Of a DNA stretch of 64,000 nt, positions 12,539 through 24,042 are shown piece after piece. This stretch comes from Augochlora pura. Lineage: Eukaryota > Arthropoda > Insecta > Hymenoptera > Halictidae. The position numbers and the translations under genes were made by a program. Under the pieces are notes generated by a model. The model searched no databases and had not been told where the DNA came from. It saw only the letters and a program-made list of their open reading frames with translations. The DNA lies in NCBI RefSeq assembly GCF_028453695.1, contig NC_135781.1, positions 28,581,640 to 28,645,639 of the forward strand, in the 5' to 3' direction. Numbering within the stretch: the first letter of the stretch is position 1; every line of letters starts with the position of its first letter.

Positions 12539-15500
12539 GTAACTCGGTTCTCTACCAACCCACCCAACCTCAAACAACCCTTTTACTATATCCTGCATAC
12601 CTATACCCACCAAAATCCCTGTCTAATAACCCGATAACGCCTCTTCTACGACTCTTTGACCCCTAAACAGTCTAACACGTTGACCGAATCATCGTGAATG
12701 TATCAGTTTGTCCAATGGTGTCCGTGCGGTTTCCTAGAGGCTGTGCGATTCGCTTCCTTCAGGCACGTTGCGATCTGCGGTGGCTGGGTCACTGGGGACC
12801 TCTACTAGACGCTGTGTATAAAGGTTTTGGAGTAGCTTGGGTGGAAGTCCATTTCGTAATCATTTGCATTGTTTTTGTATATTGTGATGTAAATACCTTA
12901 ATTAAATTATTGCTTGTCCAGTGAAAAATTCCACTTTGCATATTATTATAAACAGTATTGTTAAGATTTCATTTTTAAGTCAAACTATTACCAAGTTAGA
13001 TCTATTGTGTATTTTTGATAATTAAGGATTAGAATATTACTAATCTTTACACGATTTTATTTCACGTAAATGTAATTGTCTTCTGGACAATTTACAATTT
13101 CTTAAACAATTTTTGTGACTTTATGTGCATGACTTCTGGGAATCCAGTGACCAGTCATGATCAAGCTGATTCATACAAGACTTTAAAAAGTCGTTGCAAT
13201 AAGTCGTTGGGTTAATGAAATTGTTCAATTTGTAATGTACAGTCGGGTTCCCACGATAGAACGAAAACAGCACGAACACATTGGTCAAAGCTACGATTCT
13301 CACCCCGTTTACTTGGTTCTGTTTCTTTCAGTTTCTACCCGAACTCTGACTTGCTCATCCCTTACGGTCGCGAAATTGTCAGAGGGTTGAACCGCCCATC
13401 GCGTTCTCGGTCCCGAAGCGAAAGAAACGTTCCTCCCTCTTCGTTGAAAGACTCGTGAGTCGATGAATTAGGCATTGTACTAAACGAACAGGCACGCAGA
13501 CTCGTGCCTCGATTGCTCCGGATCAAATCCATGGTCCGCGCAGCCGGATGAAATCAAAATTTCAATAACTCAACCTAAATCGCGGTCAATGTTCTTCTGA
13601 AATACAATTAACCCCTTCAAGAATAAACCTCGACGAACATAATCCATTGAATTATTATTTAAACGACTTGAGCTAACAGAAATCGAACGAAGTGGCACAT
13701 TTTCCAGGTTAAATTTTAATATCGAACTAAGATTAGATTTATACTAAAACGTGTTATATTTCTTGAGGGGGTTGAAATGATTCTTGGACAGAAAAGTCTC
13801 GCGGGAAATTTCGTTTCTGGAGGAATCGATGTTTGGCCAGAGAGCGTCGCAATGGAATAAGTCACACAATTCGACTCTCGTCGATCCCGATACGGTCACG
13901 CAAAAGATCGCGATAATGAGAAGGGAACCTAGATGTTCGAACGCGGGCGCGATTCCGCGCGGGTTCGATTACTTCGGGAGACCCTTCAGCCCTCGATGAC
14001 CTCTCCAAATAAGAATGAACCTCGCCGAAGCGGCGCAGCCTTGCTTAAAATGTTTGACAATCGCGCGGACCGCTGAAAATCGAAGGACTGCAACCTCTTC
14101 GTGTGGCCTTTCGCATTCGGGCAAGCCAGGAGACGGGCGTATCGGCTCGACTCTTCTGACGTACGAAATTCGGATCGTTCGAACTTTTTATACAGCAGAG
14201 GGAACAGTAGAGTAGCGATTGTTATAAATGGCCTGCGTATTCCTTTGTGTTGCATCTTTCTGTAGTGTTGCAATCGATCGTATATTTCTGAATGATTTAG
14301 TATTTCGAGAGGAAACGAAGTAGGTTGAATGAGAAGTAAGGAATTTGCAAGATGCTTGGTGAACGGTGATCAGTCTTAAAACAATGATTTCTGTGGTATA
14401 TTAGAAGAACGGCCCTCCTTTCCTACAACAATTAAAGAACTGAGCTATTCGTTGTCTATTAAAATGTTTATGAATTGTTTCTCGATATGCCAACGCCGAA
14501 GGCCAATCGCTTCTAATTCGTTGGAAGTATCCATTTCGTTTTTTCCTCTCTGTCGGGGTCGGATCAAGTTCCAAAAAACCTCCGCGGATCGGTTTCAAGA
14601 GAGACATAGTGGGCGGACAGAAATAGCAAGCTCGTCAACTATTCTCGGACGACCGCGAGGGATCTTTTTCACAGGCCGAGACGATCCTCTTCAAACGATG
14701 AAAGGAGAAGGTCTCGGGGCCGTGTTATGTGCGTGTCGGCTGAAATTCAGTTTTCATTCCGTTCCTCAACGGCTCCTTTATTCGGTGGTTTAATTTTAGG
14801 AGCTCGACGAAGCGTAAACTAGTCGAGCGACGAGAACTCTATCGGTTTAGGGGCTGGTTCTGACCGTGTTTAACCCTCGAATGGCGGACGTCAGTGTACC
14901 GGCGAATGCAGGGTCCGTTCGGATCCAGAGTAGCGATCCCACAATCATGTCTGATCTACTTTCTCTGGAATTGTTTCTCTCGGGCAACTTGTACAGCGGC
15001 GTGCAACTGTTTCCAGTTTAACGAACCGTTTCTGTTGGCCGGTGCAATAGGAAAGCGACCGAAGTGGTAACTTTGTCGAACGTATACATTGAAATGCAGC
15101 ATTATCAATGGTAGTATTTGGTATAAAATTTTCTTCTAGATCTCGCCCTTCCAATTCTCTTCTCATTCTTCTTCTCAAAGACTATTTGTAATTTACTTTG
15201 TGCCTTCATTTACTTTAACTCCTTGCACTGTAACAACGGGTCAGACTCGTGAAGATTTTACACACATTCTACTAAATATTTATTTCTTTAATTTTAAATC
15301 GATACAAACATTTGGCTCTTCTATCGTCAGAATCTAAGAGCGATAATAACAAAAGAGGATATAAACAAAAATTGACCCGTTTCATGAGGGAAATTTTTGT
15401 GAAGGAAATTAAAGTACAGAATTCTTGGAGAAGAAAAATATTTTTAGCATTAACAGTGGAATTCGATGATTATATTTCTGAATTGGAGTCAATTTATAAG

Positions 15501-18252
15501 TTCGTCCGAGAAAATATCCTCTCCTCTATCACGGGATACAATGTTGCACGACAGATAACTTTGGAAATCTTGGAACCGTTTCGACAGCCTTCGAGAACAG
15601 AACATGTAACAAGGTTCGGCCTACGATTTCGTACATGAACATCTGTTTGGAAACTGTTGCACGCCACAGCACAAGCCTGGACTCTATCGTAATATTGACT
15701 AAAGTCGTTCACACATACCGTAGCCTAGCCCGTTGACTATCTAGTATTACAGTAGCTTGATACGAGTTTCGACAGTTTGCATGCGGTAATTGATTGGTAT
15801 TGGGATGCGTCGCACCAAGTACATGTCCGTTATGGTTATTATGATATGTTAGGTGCTCTGTAATTATGGTAATACGGTAGCGAAAGACGGGGTCTCTGCT
15901 AAATTGTCGTTGATTGACGGTACACAGACACGGGTCGGGAGGTACCCGGTATCCGCCGATCGAGGGTTAAGCGATCGGTGAATATGCAACCGGGCGTTGA
16001 TCGAAAGCGCGAAAGTGGGCTCGCCGAGGAGGCGTCGTCTAGGACTGGTCACCGGAAACCAGGCTCGTCTCCACACGAGAGCGTGTCCGGTCGCATTTTA
16101 AGCAGGGCTGCCGGTCGAGGGTCAACGACAGCGTAAGTTCCCCCCCGCCCGATGGAGGGTGTTGGCCTTTATTCATCATTGTACTTTCTTGTCCGGTATG
16201 TTCTAGCCTTCCTCGCAACCACCGCTCCTCCCCATCGCCCTCTTCATCAAGCCAAACCCTCAACCACTACCACCACCACCGCCACCAACACCACCAACAC
16301 CACCACCACCGCTAGTACCACTGTAAAACCCCCGGTAAAGCATTCAGTTCATACGAGTGTCCATCACCCACCTGCGTCGAGCGCTGCCGCTGCGGCCAGG
16401 CCGGACCGTGTTAAAGATATAAGCCGGTGCCAAGGTCCGAACGAAGCTCAGGCAAAAACGGCCCGCGACGAACCAGCTGCGGCTGCGGCCGCAGCCGCCG
16501 CCGCCGATCCATCCAAATCATCCTCCGATAGTCGATACGCGTCAAACCAAGCCGCTACCGCCGTCCAACCTAGTAAGTAGCATGCTATCTGCCGTTCGGC
16601 CTGTTGCTAATTTGTTTCGCTCGAACGTGCAACAATCTTTTACGCTTTTCGTGTTCGTTGTTGTGTATATATATCACTCTATATACATCTCTCTCGCTCT
16701 CTCTCTCTCTTTCTATCTGTCTCTACCTCGCTCTATTCCCCTCTGTCTACCTATCTATATCTCTGTCTCTGTACTTCTCTGTGTATCTGTCTCTGTCGAG
16801 AGGTCGTCCCAGCAGCACGGCTTTTCAGTCTCGTCCTGTCGAGTGTCCTTTGACAATCACACCACTCGAACTCCACCACTGCGTTTCCCAATCTGTGGTT
16901 CCGATACTCGAGAATGAAACTAGCTCTCTGGAAGTATTGATGTTTTGAGGATTGATTCTACAAGGCAATCGAGAATGCCTCGAATGTAAATCAATGTGTA
17001 ATTATCTGAAGCAATAGACGTTCATGTCAATCGTGCATACACGAAAGCTCGAAGACGAATTAGGAGTAAGTACCCGGATACTAAATAATTTAAAGACCTA
17101 AGTGGCGTGCGCCTGCTGAAGAGCAGCCCGCCAAGCACCGCTGTCGAACGGTAGGTCTATTCGTCGATATCCAGTGGCGTGGGACGAAACCACTTTCGCC
17201 CGATTCTTTAACATGTCTACTACCAACGTCTCACGTACGAAATGTTCACGATTTAAATGTCGTCATACTGTAAAATTAATTTCGTGATTTTCACCGTCTA
17301 TAACCATAGTGTACGTAGTATAATAATCGGGAATTTGAAAGCTTTCGTTTGCCAAATTATTTGTATATTCCAAGAAAAATACGCTGTGTTAATCCTTGAA
17401 ATTTTTTATTCTCGTTTAGGTACCGTTCGCTATTATCGATTTAATAACTCGAAGTGTTCTTCTGAAAATGCCAATAAAACAAATAACAGAAGAGTGCGCA
17501 CTTTTCAACAGAATCGTCAATACTTCATAAAAATAGATAGAACAATTAATCGGATTTAGAAATTCCAATGGAAATTCCTCAACAGCTGCAACTAATTGTA
17601 ATGATCGAAACACTCACTGTAGTATGCAACACGCTCGACGTCTGTCAGCACAAAACCCCAAATGCACGAATGTAAGTGTGTCGTCCAACACTCCATGAAA
17701 TCGTGACTAAACATACTGTTTGAATCGGGACTACCAAAAACACTTACATTGTCAACGAAAACCCCGGTTTCCGAGTAGCGAGTTTGAGAAACGCTATTCC
17801 CACGGGATCAATTCTTCGATCTCACTATCCCCCGGTAACCGTTTGATACTTATTTCACGGAGGAAGCGCCAGATGAAGATAGAAGAAGCTCTCCCCCTGG
17901 TTTCACTTATCCGTGGATCACGATCCCGGCGATATTCTATAATATAATAAACGATCTAGCGCGGTGTCTCTCGAACTAACAAGAGCGATCCTCGAAGCAG
18001 CAGCCCCGTCACGGAAATCTCTTAAAACCGTTCTCTCGAACCGGCTCACGTTTAATCTCGCCAGCTCGCATCATGAACGTGCTCTCCCCGGCGCCGTAGT
18101 GTAACGCTTTATTAATTTATCGCACGGCCCTCGAGAAAAGCTGTCTCGCTTCTGGGACGACCTAGAAGATCTCTCTCCGCATTGGTACTCGCTGTGTCGT
18201 CCAGTCTCGTTCTTTCAATCTCCTTACACTGTACATCGCCTCTGGCTACTTA

Positions 18253-18303
<51 letters not shown>

Positions 18304-21300
18304 CTCTCTCTCTTTTTCTTTCTCTCTTTCTCTCGCGCGCTCTCTTCTATCTTTCTTTCTCTTCCTCTCTTACTCCATACCTTTCAGAGCAACGAGGGTG
18401 ACCCCCGGCGAGACGATCCGCGAAGATTCGCGTCCCCCACACATGTTTTCTCCTTCGCGAACTAGACCGGGACGGCTGCCCCGATCTTTCCCTGTTTCGT
18501 TAAGCTTCCGTCGAGTATACGCAAACCTGGAACCAAGTTGCGAAAACGGCAAAAGAGAAGTCGAACACAGGCGCGCTCGCTGGCTAGCGGTTGCGCCGGA
18601 TCCTCTTTCCCCACGGTCCACACTTGTACAACCACGCGGACACATTTCACTGACACTGCCACTCGAAGCGAACAGCTATTAATTCGAGGGATTTAATTAG
18701 CCGAGAACGTTCGGTGCTGTTAGCCCGACGGATTCGCCAGACTTCGAACGGCGGGATCTCGGGGTATTGGGAAATTAACGCTGTGCTCTGACGATCCGCG
18801 CAGACTGCGAAACTCGGTGAACGTTTGTTAAACGAGAAACATGAAAAATTCGATTCCACTTTTGCGAACTCGTTGAAATCGGTAGAAGGAAATAATGAAT
18901 TTGACTTGATATTTTCTCTGTTTGTCCTGCAAAGAATTTTGATCATAAAGATTCGCAGTCTCGTGATAGTAACGACACGTTCACTATCTCTGCGACAGAA
19001 ACAATAGACAGTCTCTTTGCACTCCAGACTGCTGCTGCGGTTTATCGTGTGAAACTACTACCAATCGACACGTTTATTGCGGCGATTTACGAATTTCAAG
19101 AATACCGGATGGCTACGAAAGGGGTTAAAGCGTTTGTTTCACCGGTTACTAGTTCATTGTACAAGCAGTATCGGTTTCGACACAGAACAAACAAACTGAT
19201 ACTGATACATTTATGAAAGTCGTCCTCGAAACGCAACTCTCGTACAACCTCCGCAAACACGTTTCACACAGAGACTTCCGGCGCAGGTAAACAGTAATTA
19301 ATTCGAGGGCTGTGCACGATCGATGAGTGAACAAGCCTTCGATCTAAAGTACCCGCAACGACTCACGAGATTCTTCTCTCTTCGTCTTTTTTTTGTCCGC
19401 AAAAAAACCTGTCGCGATCGATAAATCGTGTTCCTCCCCCCCCCCGCGGTAGAGAGAGAACAATGCATCCGGCGCGAACGTTTCGAAGCCCTTTTGTCAA
19501 CCTGTTGCGCGACTCGCACCTCGAACATACCCATGCACACACACACGCACACGCACACATATAGACAGATACACCCACGCAGTACACACCTCCAACCGTT
19601 CGCCACACCTAACGATATCTAGTGTTTACTCTGTCTTCCGCCTTCACTTTGTGTCTCTCTCTATCTTTTCTCTCTGTGTGCGTGTGTGCGCGCGCGCGCT
19701 CGCTCGCTCGCGTCTCTCTGTGTAATATGTATACATATATTTATCTGTACGTGTGTCTCTCCTGCATTCTGAGTACGCTAGTGTACTTCTATCTGGAAAA
19801 TGCTCTGTGTCCACTCTGTGTAGAAATCCTGGTAAACGTGGCTGGATGGTTTTCCGGTATTATATATATATATATATCTATATATATACCCGTATCTGCG
19901 CTCGATGACTCGATCGTTTTGACTAGTCACTACAATAGCTGCGACGATTTTTGGAGCGCTGACCGGTTGGTCAGCTGGGAAAATTTACTTTATTTTCTTG
20001 GGAGTGGTGGGCAGTTTTGAACGAGGACGGCACCGTCGCTCGGATAGCCAAGGGACAAGTGTTACGCACCGAGAGAACGTCCATACTTTTGCTGACATGA
20101 TTCGTCCTAAATCTTCTACAGAGAGAGAGCAAGGATTGTTAAATAAAAGATCACTTTCTAAGAGTCTTATGTTCATAAAAATTGGAGTGCTGCGAAAGAC
20201 GGCAATTGGTTTGATTAAATAAATAGAAGCTTTGGATATACTGAAACATTGATAAAAAGACTCTCTTCGTGTATTCTTATCATCCAAAGTTTTCCATCTT
20301 ATAAATCCTCAGGAGTTTCACGTTCAATCTATCCGTTTCCTGTAGAAGATTTAAATGCAGGACGAGAATTATCATAATCCATGAACGCCTGAATAATTCG
20401 CCTGGTACCAGCGATAGAGGAAAATGCATCGGTTTTGCTTGAATCTTTAAAGCATATTATCCTTTGTCCTGGAAAACTGAGTTCTGTCGATTCCACCTCG
20501 ATGGCATCCATAATACATAAGATCCTTGTTACAGAACTCGCAGTGTATTTCTGATGTTCTATTGTAATAATTAGACTGGGGATCTCTGTGCATTTATATC
20601 GGCAAAATGAAGAATTAACCGAGTTAACTCGAAACCACGTAGAACGTTGTACTACGTAAGCCGACTAGGGTTCCCTGTGAATTTATACAGGATGAAGAAG
20701 ACAGAGCGAACTTGAAACCATGTAGAGCTGGTGCATTTGTTTCCACGTTCGAAAGCAGCCAGGATATTCAAGCGTTCTCTTCAAACGTCCCAACTTGCAC
20801 AACTATCTAGATCAGTGTTTCTCAACGTAGAATATTTTAGGCAATTCTGAATATTTACAAAAGTTTAATTCTATTAAGTAAAATCTATAAAATTTATCCT
20901 ACAATATTTGAAACTGTAAAATTGAAAGAAATGGCGTGACAGTGAAAGTGTTATTTCAGGACTTAATTTGCTGGGCGGAGTGCATCGAGATCATTGATGC
21001 GTCGATATCGACCAGAAAACGTTTAGAAACACTGACCCGGACAATCTGCACCGTCGATGTCGATCAAATGTGACCCAAGTTCCAACTCATATTATTTTGA
21101 TATCGTCGTTCTTTGTGCTTGTGCAAAACATCGTGAGAACGTTCTTAAATGATCGGGAGGTGATGGTGGACGGTGCGTAACGCTCGGTAGCTAACGTCAG
21201 TTCAATAGAGGAAATAACAGTGAGAGGACTCGATGCATCGAGTGCATGCTTCCCTGGGGGGTGGGCGTCCAACTAGAACGGTGTATACCTCGTCGCTAAA

Positions 21301-23150
21301 AGCCTCGATTAAACGTTTCAGTGACCGCGGAGCCACAGGTGAACGGGGACGCGACCGCCGGAGATTCCAGCATCGCGTCGACACCGCCGTCGCAGACGCA
21401 ACCGCTGTCCGCGACCGCGGCAAGCCCATGGATCGACGACGAGCCGGTGGTGAAAAGCCCCCCGGAGCCGACCAGGGTAAAGTCGCCCGAGCAAATGATC
21501 ATGCGGTCCCCCGAGCCCGTAAACTGGACAGTGCCTCTGGACACCGGGAAAACGTTCACTGTCACCCAAAACGTCAGAGAAGGTACCAATCCTCATCCCC
21601 TGTTTGGATTGTTTCGAATTTTTCACGGGCTTTGAACATTTTGTAGCTTGCTCTCATTCTTCTAGTTTTACGACTCTCCATTCTTCAGAGAAGAACGTTT
21701 GCCATCAACGTTGCTTCAAAATTAAAACACAGTAGATTCTAGTTATTCAGGCTATGTGAGCAACTTTTGACCTGATTAAACAGTTGTCCAGAACTTTGCG
21801 ATAAGATTCTGTTCTTCCAGTTTTACCGAAAAACCCTGCCTCGACTAATCGATATCTACTGTACACATACACGTCATTGGACGTGTCAATGAAACTGATT
21901 GAGAAGCACACATTTAGGATAACTTTGGTTTCGTTACCTTTTCCAGAACAAAAGATCCTGTAGAGGCACCTATAGGGTCTATGAAGTATCCGCCACTCTA
22001 TTTGGTTCAGTTTACTTTCTCATAGGCAGTATTATAAGGGACAAAGACTTTTCTGAAGAGTTCTCTTGTTTCGCTTGCTGGAATGAAGTGTTCGGTCTCT
22101 TTGTTCGGTAGAACCCCTGACGCGTCCGCATAGCGAGGCAAAGTCATGGGCACCGTCTTCCCTGCCCTCGGCACCCCAGTCAGCTCCGCCGGAGCTCGCG
22201 GCTCAGCACAAGTCGCAGCACTCCCAGCACTCCGGGTACAAGTCGCCGGAGAGCGAAAGCATTTCCATCGGCAGCTTCAGCGGTCTGAACGGCCACAAGG
22301 ACCTGGACTCCGAGCGAGACAGCCCGTTCCCCACGAGCACTCGGGGAACCAGCACACCTCCTCAGGTTGAAAAGGTAACTTGCATACTTCATCGAGGTTT
22401 CGAAGATCTCTTGTACCAAAACTCTAACTTGTATTACTCTGCTGAAACAGACAGTCTCGTGTTTGTGCATGATGTAATCATTAAGTAAAACATATACAGA
22501 TAACTTACTCAAACACTTCTTACTTTAAACAGAACATATATTAAATTGATTGATAAGATAAGCGTGTATTATAACCAAAAAGAAAAAATTTAAATGCTTG
22601 TACCACATCTACGGCTGGTATCACAACTTTGACTTGTGCCACAATTATGGCATGTACAAGTAGTCTTGAATTTTTTAATGTCAAGTGAAACAAACAAATA
22701 ATCGAAATCTTGGATTTTCAGGAATCGGAGGGCGCAGAGGAGTCGAAGGCGGATCCCCGGCCGGACCCATCGATAAAACCGGTGGCTGGGACGAATCTGA
22801 GATGCCTTGAAGATCCGGGTTTCGAGTACGACAGGAAGAAGGACGTTAGCCAGGCAACAACGACGGCGACGATGACGACCCCGTCGTCGTCGACGGCTCC
22901 GCAGCCGGGCTACCGTATCTTAGAAGCGGAATCGCCGCAGGCTGCGACCGGTAGCAGCAGCAGCAGCGGCGCCGGTGGTGGAGGCAGCGGAGGCGGGGTC
23001 GTAAGCAGCAGCGGGGGTGGTTATCATGTCCTTGAAGCGCCGACGGTGGTACCTGGCTCGGCGCAGCGTTCGGCAGCGAGCGAGGTGCTGGAGAAGGCGC
23101 GAAACCGCTTCGACAAGTTCTGGGGGAAAGGCAGCGGTTCCGAGAATTAG
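2185..23150 (+). CDS. MDM1: MDM1-like nuclear/centriolar protein, 12 visible exons, 5' end missing
   Basis: Exons, all GT-AG and phase-consistent: 2185-2321, 2692-2971, 3419-3539, 3755-3875, 8088-8163, 8270-8499, 9137-9188, 12255-12428, 16207-16572, 21322-21582, 22112-22374, 22722-23150 (stop TAG). They encode 835 residues plus a split first codon. Support for MDM1: an STEYRLQFAWPR motif at visible residues about 66-77 matches the family's repeated [ST]EYxxxFxW motif; EVIELRRLADEYK in exon 4 resembles the conserved EVKELR segment; the C-terminus (ARNRFDKFWGKGSGSEN) matches the family's terminal FWGK motif. The rest is low complexity: charged Lys/Glu (exon 7), Pro-rich (exon 8), Thr/Asn and poly-Ala (exon 9). 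Vertebrate MDM1 binds microtubules and centrioles and limits centriole duplication; that role here is by homology. Because the first visible exon begins in mid-codon, at least one 5' coding exon is missing. Individual short exons (8088-8163, 9137-9188) rest mainly on splice sites and phase. Confidence 0.85.
5690..7265. repeat. Degenerate tandem repeat, about 72-bp and about 150-bp units, in an MDM1 intron
   Basis: A core resembling TCTGACTAnTTGCGGT followed by TCATTCTACTTAAAAC recurs near 5905, 6055, 6205, 6322, 6470, 6578, 6690, 6762, 6832, 6906, 6978, 7050, 7124 and 7233. The right half is spaced about 70-75 bp. The left half is spaced about 110-150 bp because it carries an extra segment containing TTTACTCTCTAATATTA, a TTTATAATTA block and GAATTAACATG. 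The translation at 5586-5912 falls partly inside this array and has no independent support as protein. Confidence 0.8.
7582..7662 (+). CDS. Candidate alternative first coding exon of MDM1
   Basis: An ATG at 7582 (a second ATG two codons on) opens 27 codons ending at a possible donor, AAAGCG|GTACGG. The exon ends in phase 0, which matches the phase-0 start of MDM1 exon 8088-8163. The reading frame stays open back to about 7495, through a Lys/Glu-rich stretch. The donor is weaker than the other MDM1 donors. Used as an internal cassette exon it would break phase, so it could only be a leader exon of an N-truncated isoform. No homology was recognised. Confidence 0.2.
9189..12254 (+). other. MDM1 intron between exons 7 and 8 (3.1 kb)
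   Basis: Bounded by ATCG|GTGAGC and TGATCAG|GA. It carries TC microsatellites at about 10333-10383 and 10520-10553. The stretch at 10200-10850 is open in one frame but is mostly serine/leucine runs from these repeats. A splice-like CCCCGCAG at about 10612 is followed by a stop in the only usable frame. No further exon is supported. Confidence 0.65.
10333..18371 (+). repeat. TC-rich microsatellites in MDM1 introns
   Basis: Separate (TC)n or TC-rich tracts lie at about 10333-10383, 10520-10553, 12477-12537, 16674-16800 and 18254-18371. In all of them the pyrimidine strand is the MDM1 sense strand. They produce long but meaningless serine/leucine/phenylalanine ORFs. Coordinates span the set; exons 8 and 9 of MDM1 lie between members. 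Confidence 0.85.
16573..21321 (+). other. MDM1 intron between exons 9 and 10 (4.7 kb)
   Basis: The largest visible MDM1 intron, bounded by CCTA|GTAAGT and GTTTCAG|TG. It holds TC tracts at 16674-16800 and 18254-18371, a C-run near 19434-19445, a CA tract near 19532-19561, and TA/TG-rich sequence at 19720-19890. No coding exon is supported. Confidence 0.65.
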
Positions 23151-23991
23151 AGCGAGAGCTCGCGCGGGGAACAAGCAGTGACGTCCTCGGGACCGGAGGA
23201 ATGAAGGAGGTTGGAGGAATAGATGGACGGAGGAACAGGTGACTACATGAAAACAGAAAAGAACAAAAACGATCCGAGGTTCCTGTGCAAGCTTCTTTCG
23301 TGGTTCGTCTGCCCGTCCCTGACGACCGAGCTCGCTCCGCCGTCGGGGATGAGGCATCTCGCTGGCTCCGCTCCTCCCCGTCTTGACCTTCGTCGATGCA
23401 GCCCCCCCCCACGACACCGTAAGTCGACGGTGCCATTTACCATCCGCGCGCGCAGGACGAAGCGAGGAATCGGAGGAGATTGGAAATCACCGTTAGAGGA
23501 GGAGAGAGGGCAAGGAAGACGGTGCGTGCAGGCAACGCGTCGATCTCGTATCGGCTCGAGGAACCGCACGAAGGACGCCAAGATCGTCAGACCGACTCGA
23601 AAATGTCCTTCGACCGGACGCGATTCTTCGAGGGACGAGACGAAGAGGTGATCGTGTTGGATGGGCATCGAACTGGGCAACGTACACGGACACACGCGGA
23701 TCGCTCTCTACACGTACACAAGAGTCGACACGGAGAGGAAAGGAGACAGACGGACAGACAGACAGACGACGCATAGACAAAAGAATGCCATGCGGTACAT
23801 ACATAGAGAGACACGCACCTAGACGTACACACGCGAGTCAGTAATGTTTCTAGGATATTCAAGTGATCTCAAGGGATCCGCCGTAGTTAAGCCCGAATTC
23901 TTTTTCCATTGATAAAAAGAGAATAATACGAGGAAAACCAGAAAAAAAAATTGAAAAAAAGAAGTCAAAAGAGGGAGATAGAAAAGAAGAA

Positions 23992-24042
<51 letters not shown>

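Noticed and set aside
18182..18682. 166-codon plus-strand ORF
   Set aside because: Driven by a 110-bp TC microsatellite; no homology.
22846..23436. 196-codon minus-strand ORF
   Set aside because: Antisense shadow of the GC-rich last MDM1 exon and its 3'UTR.
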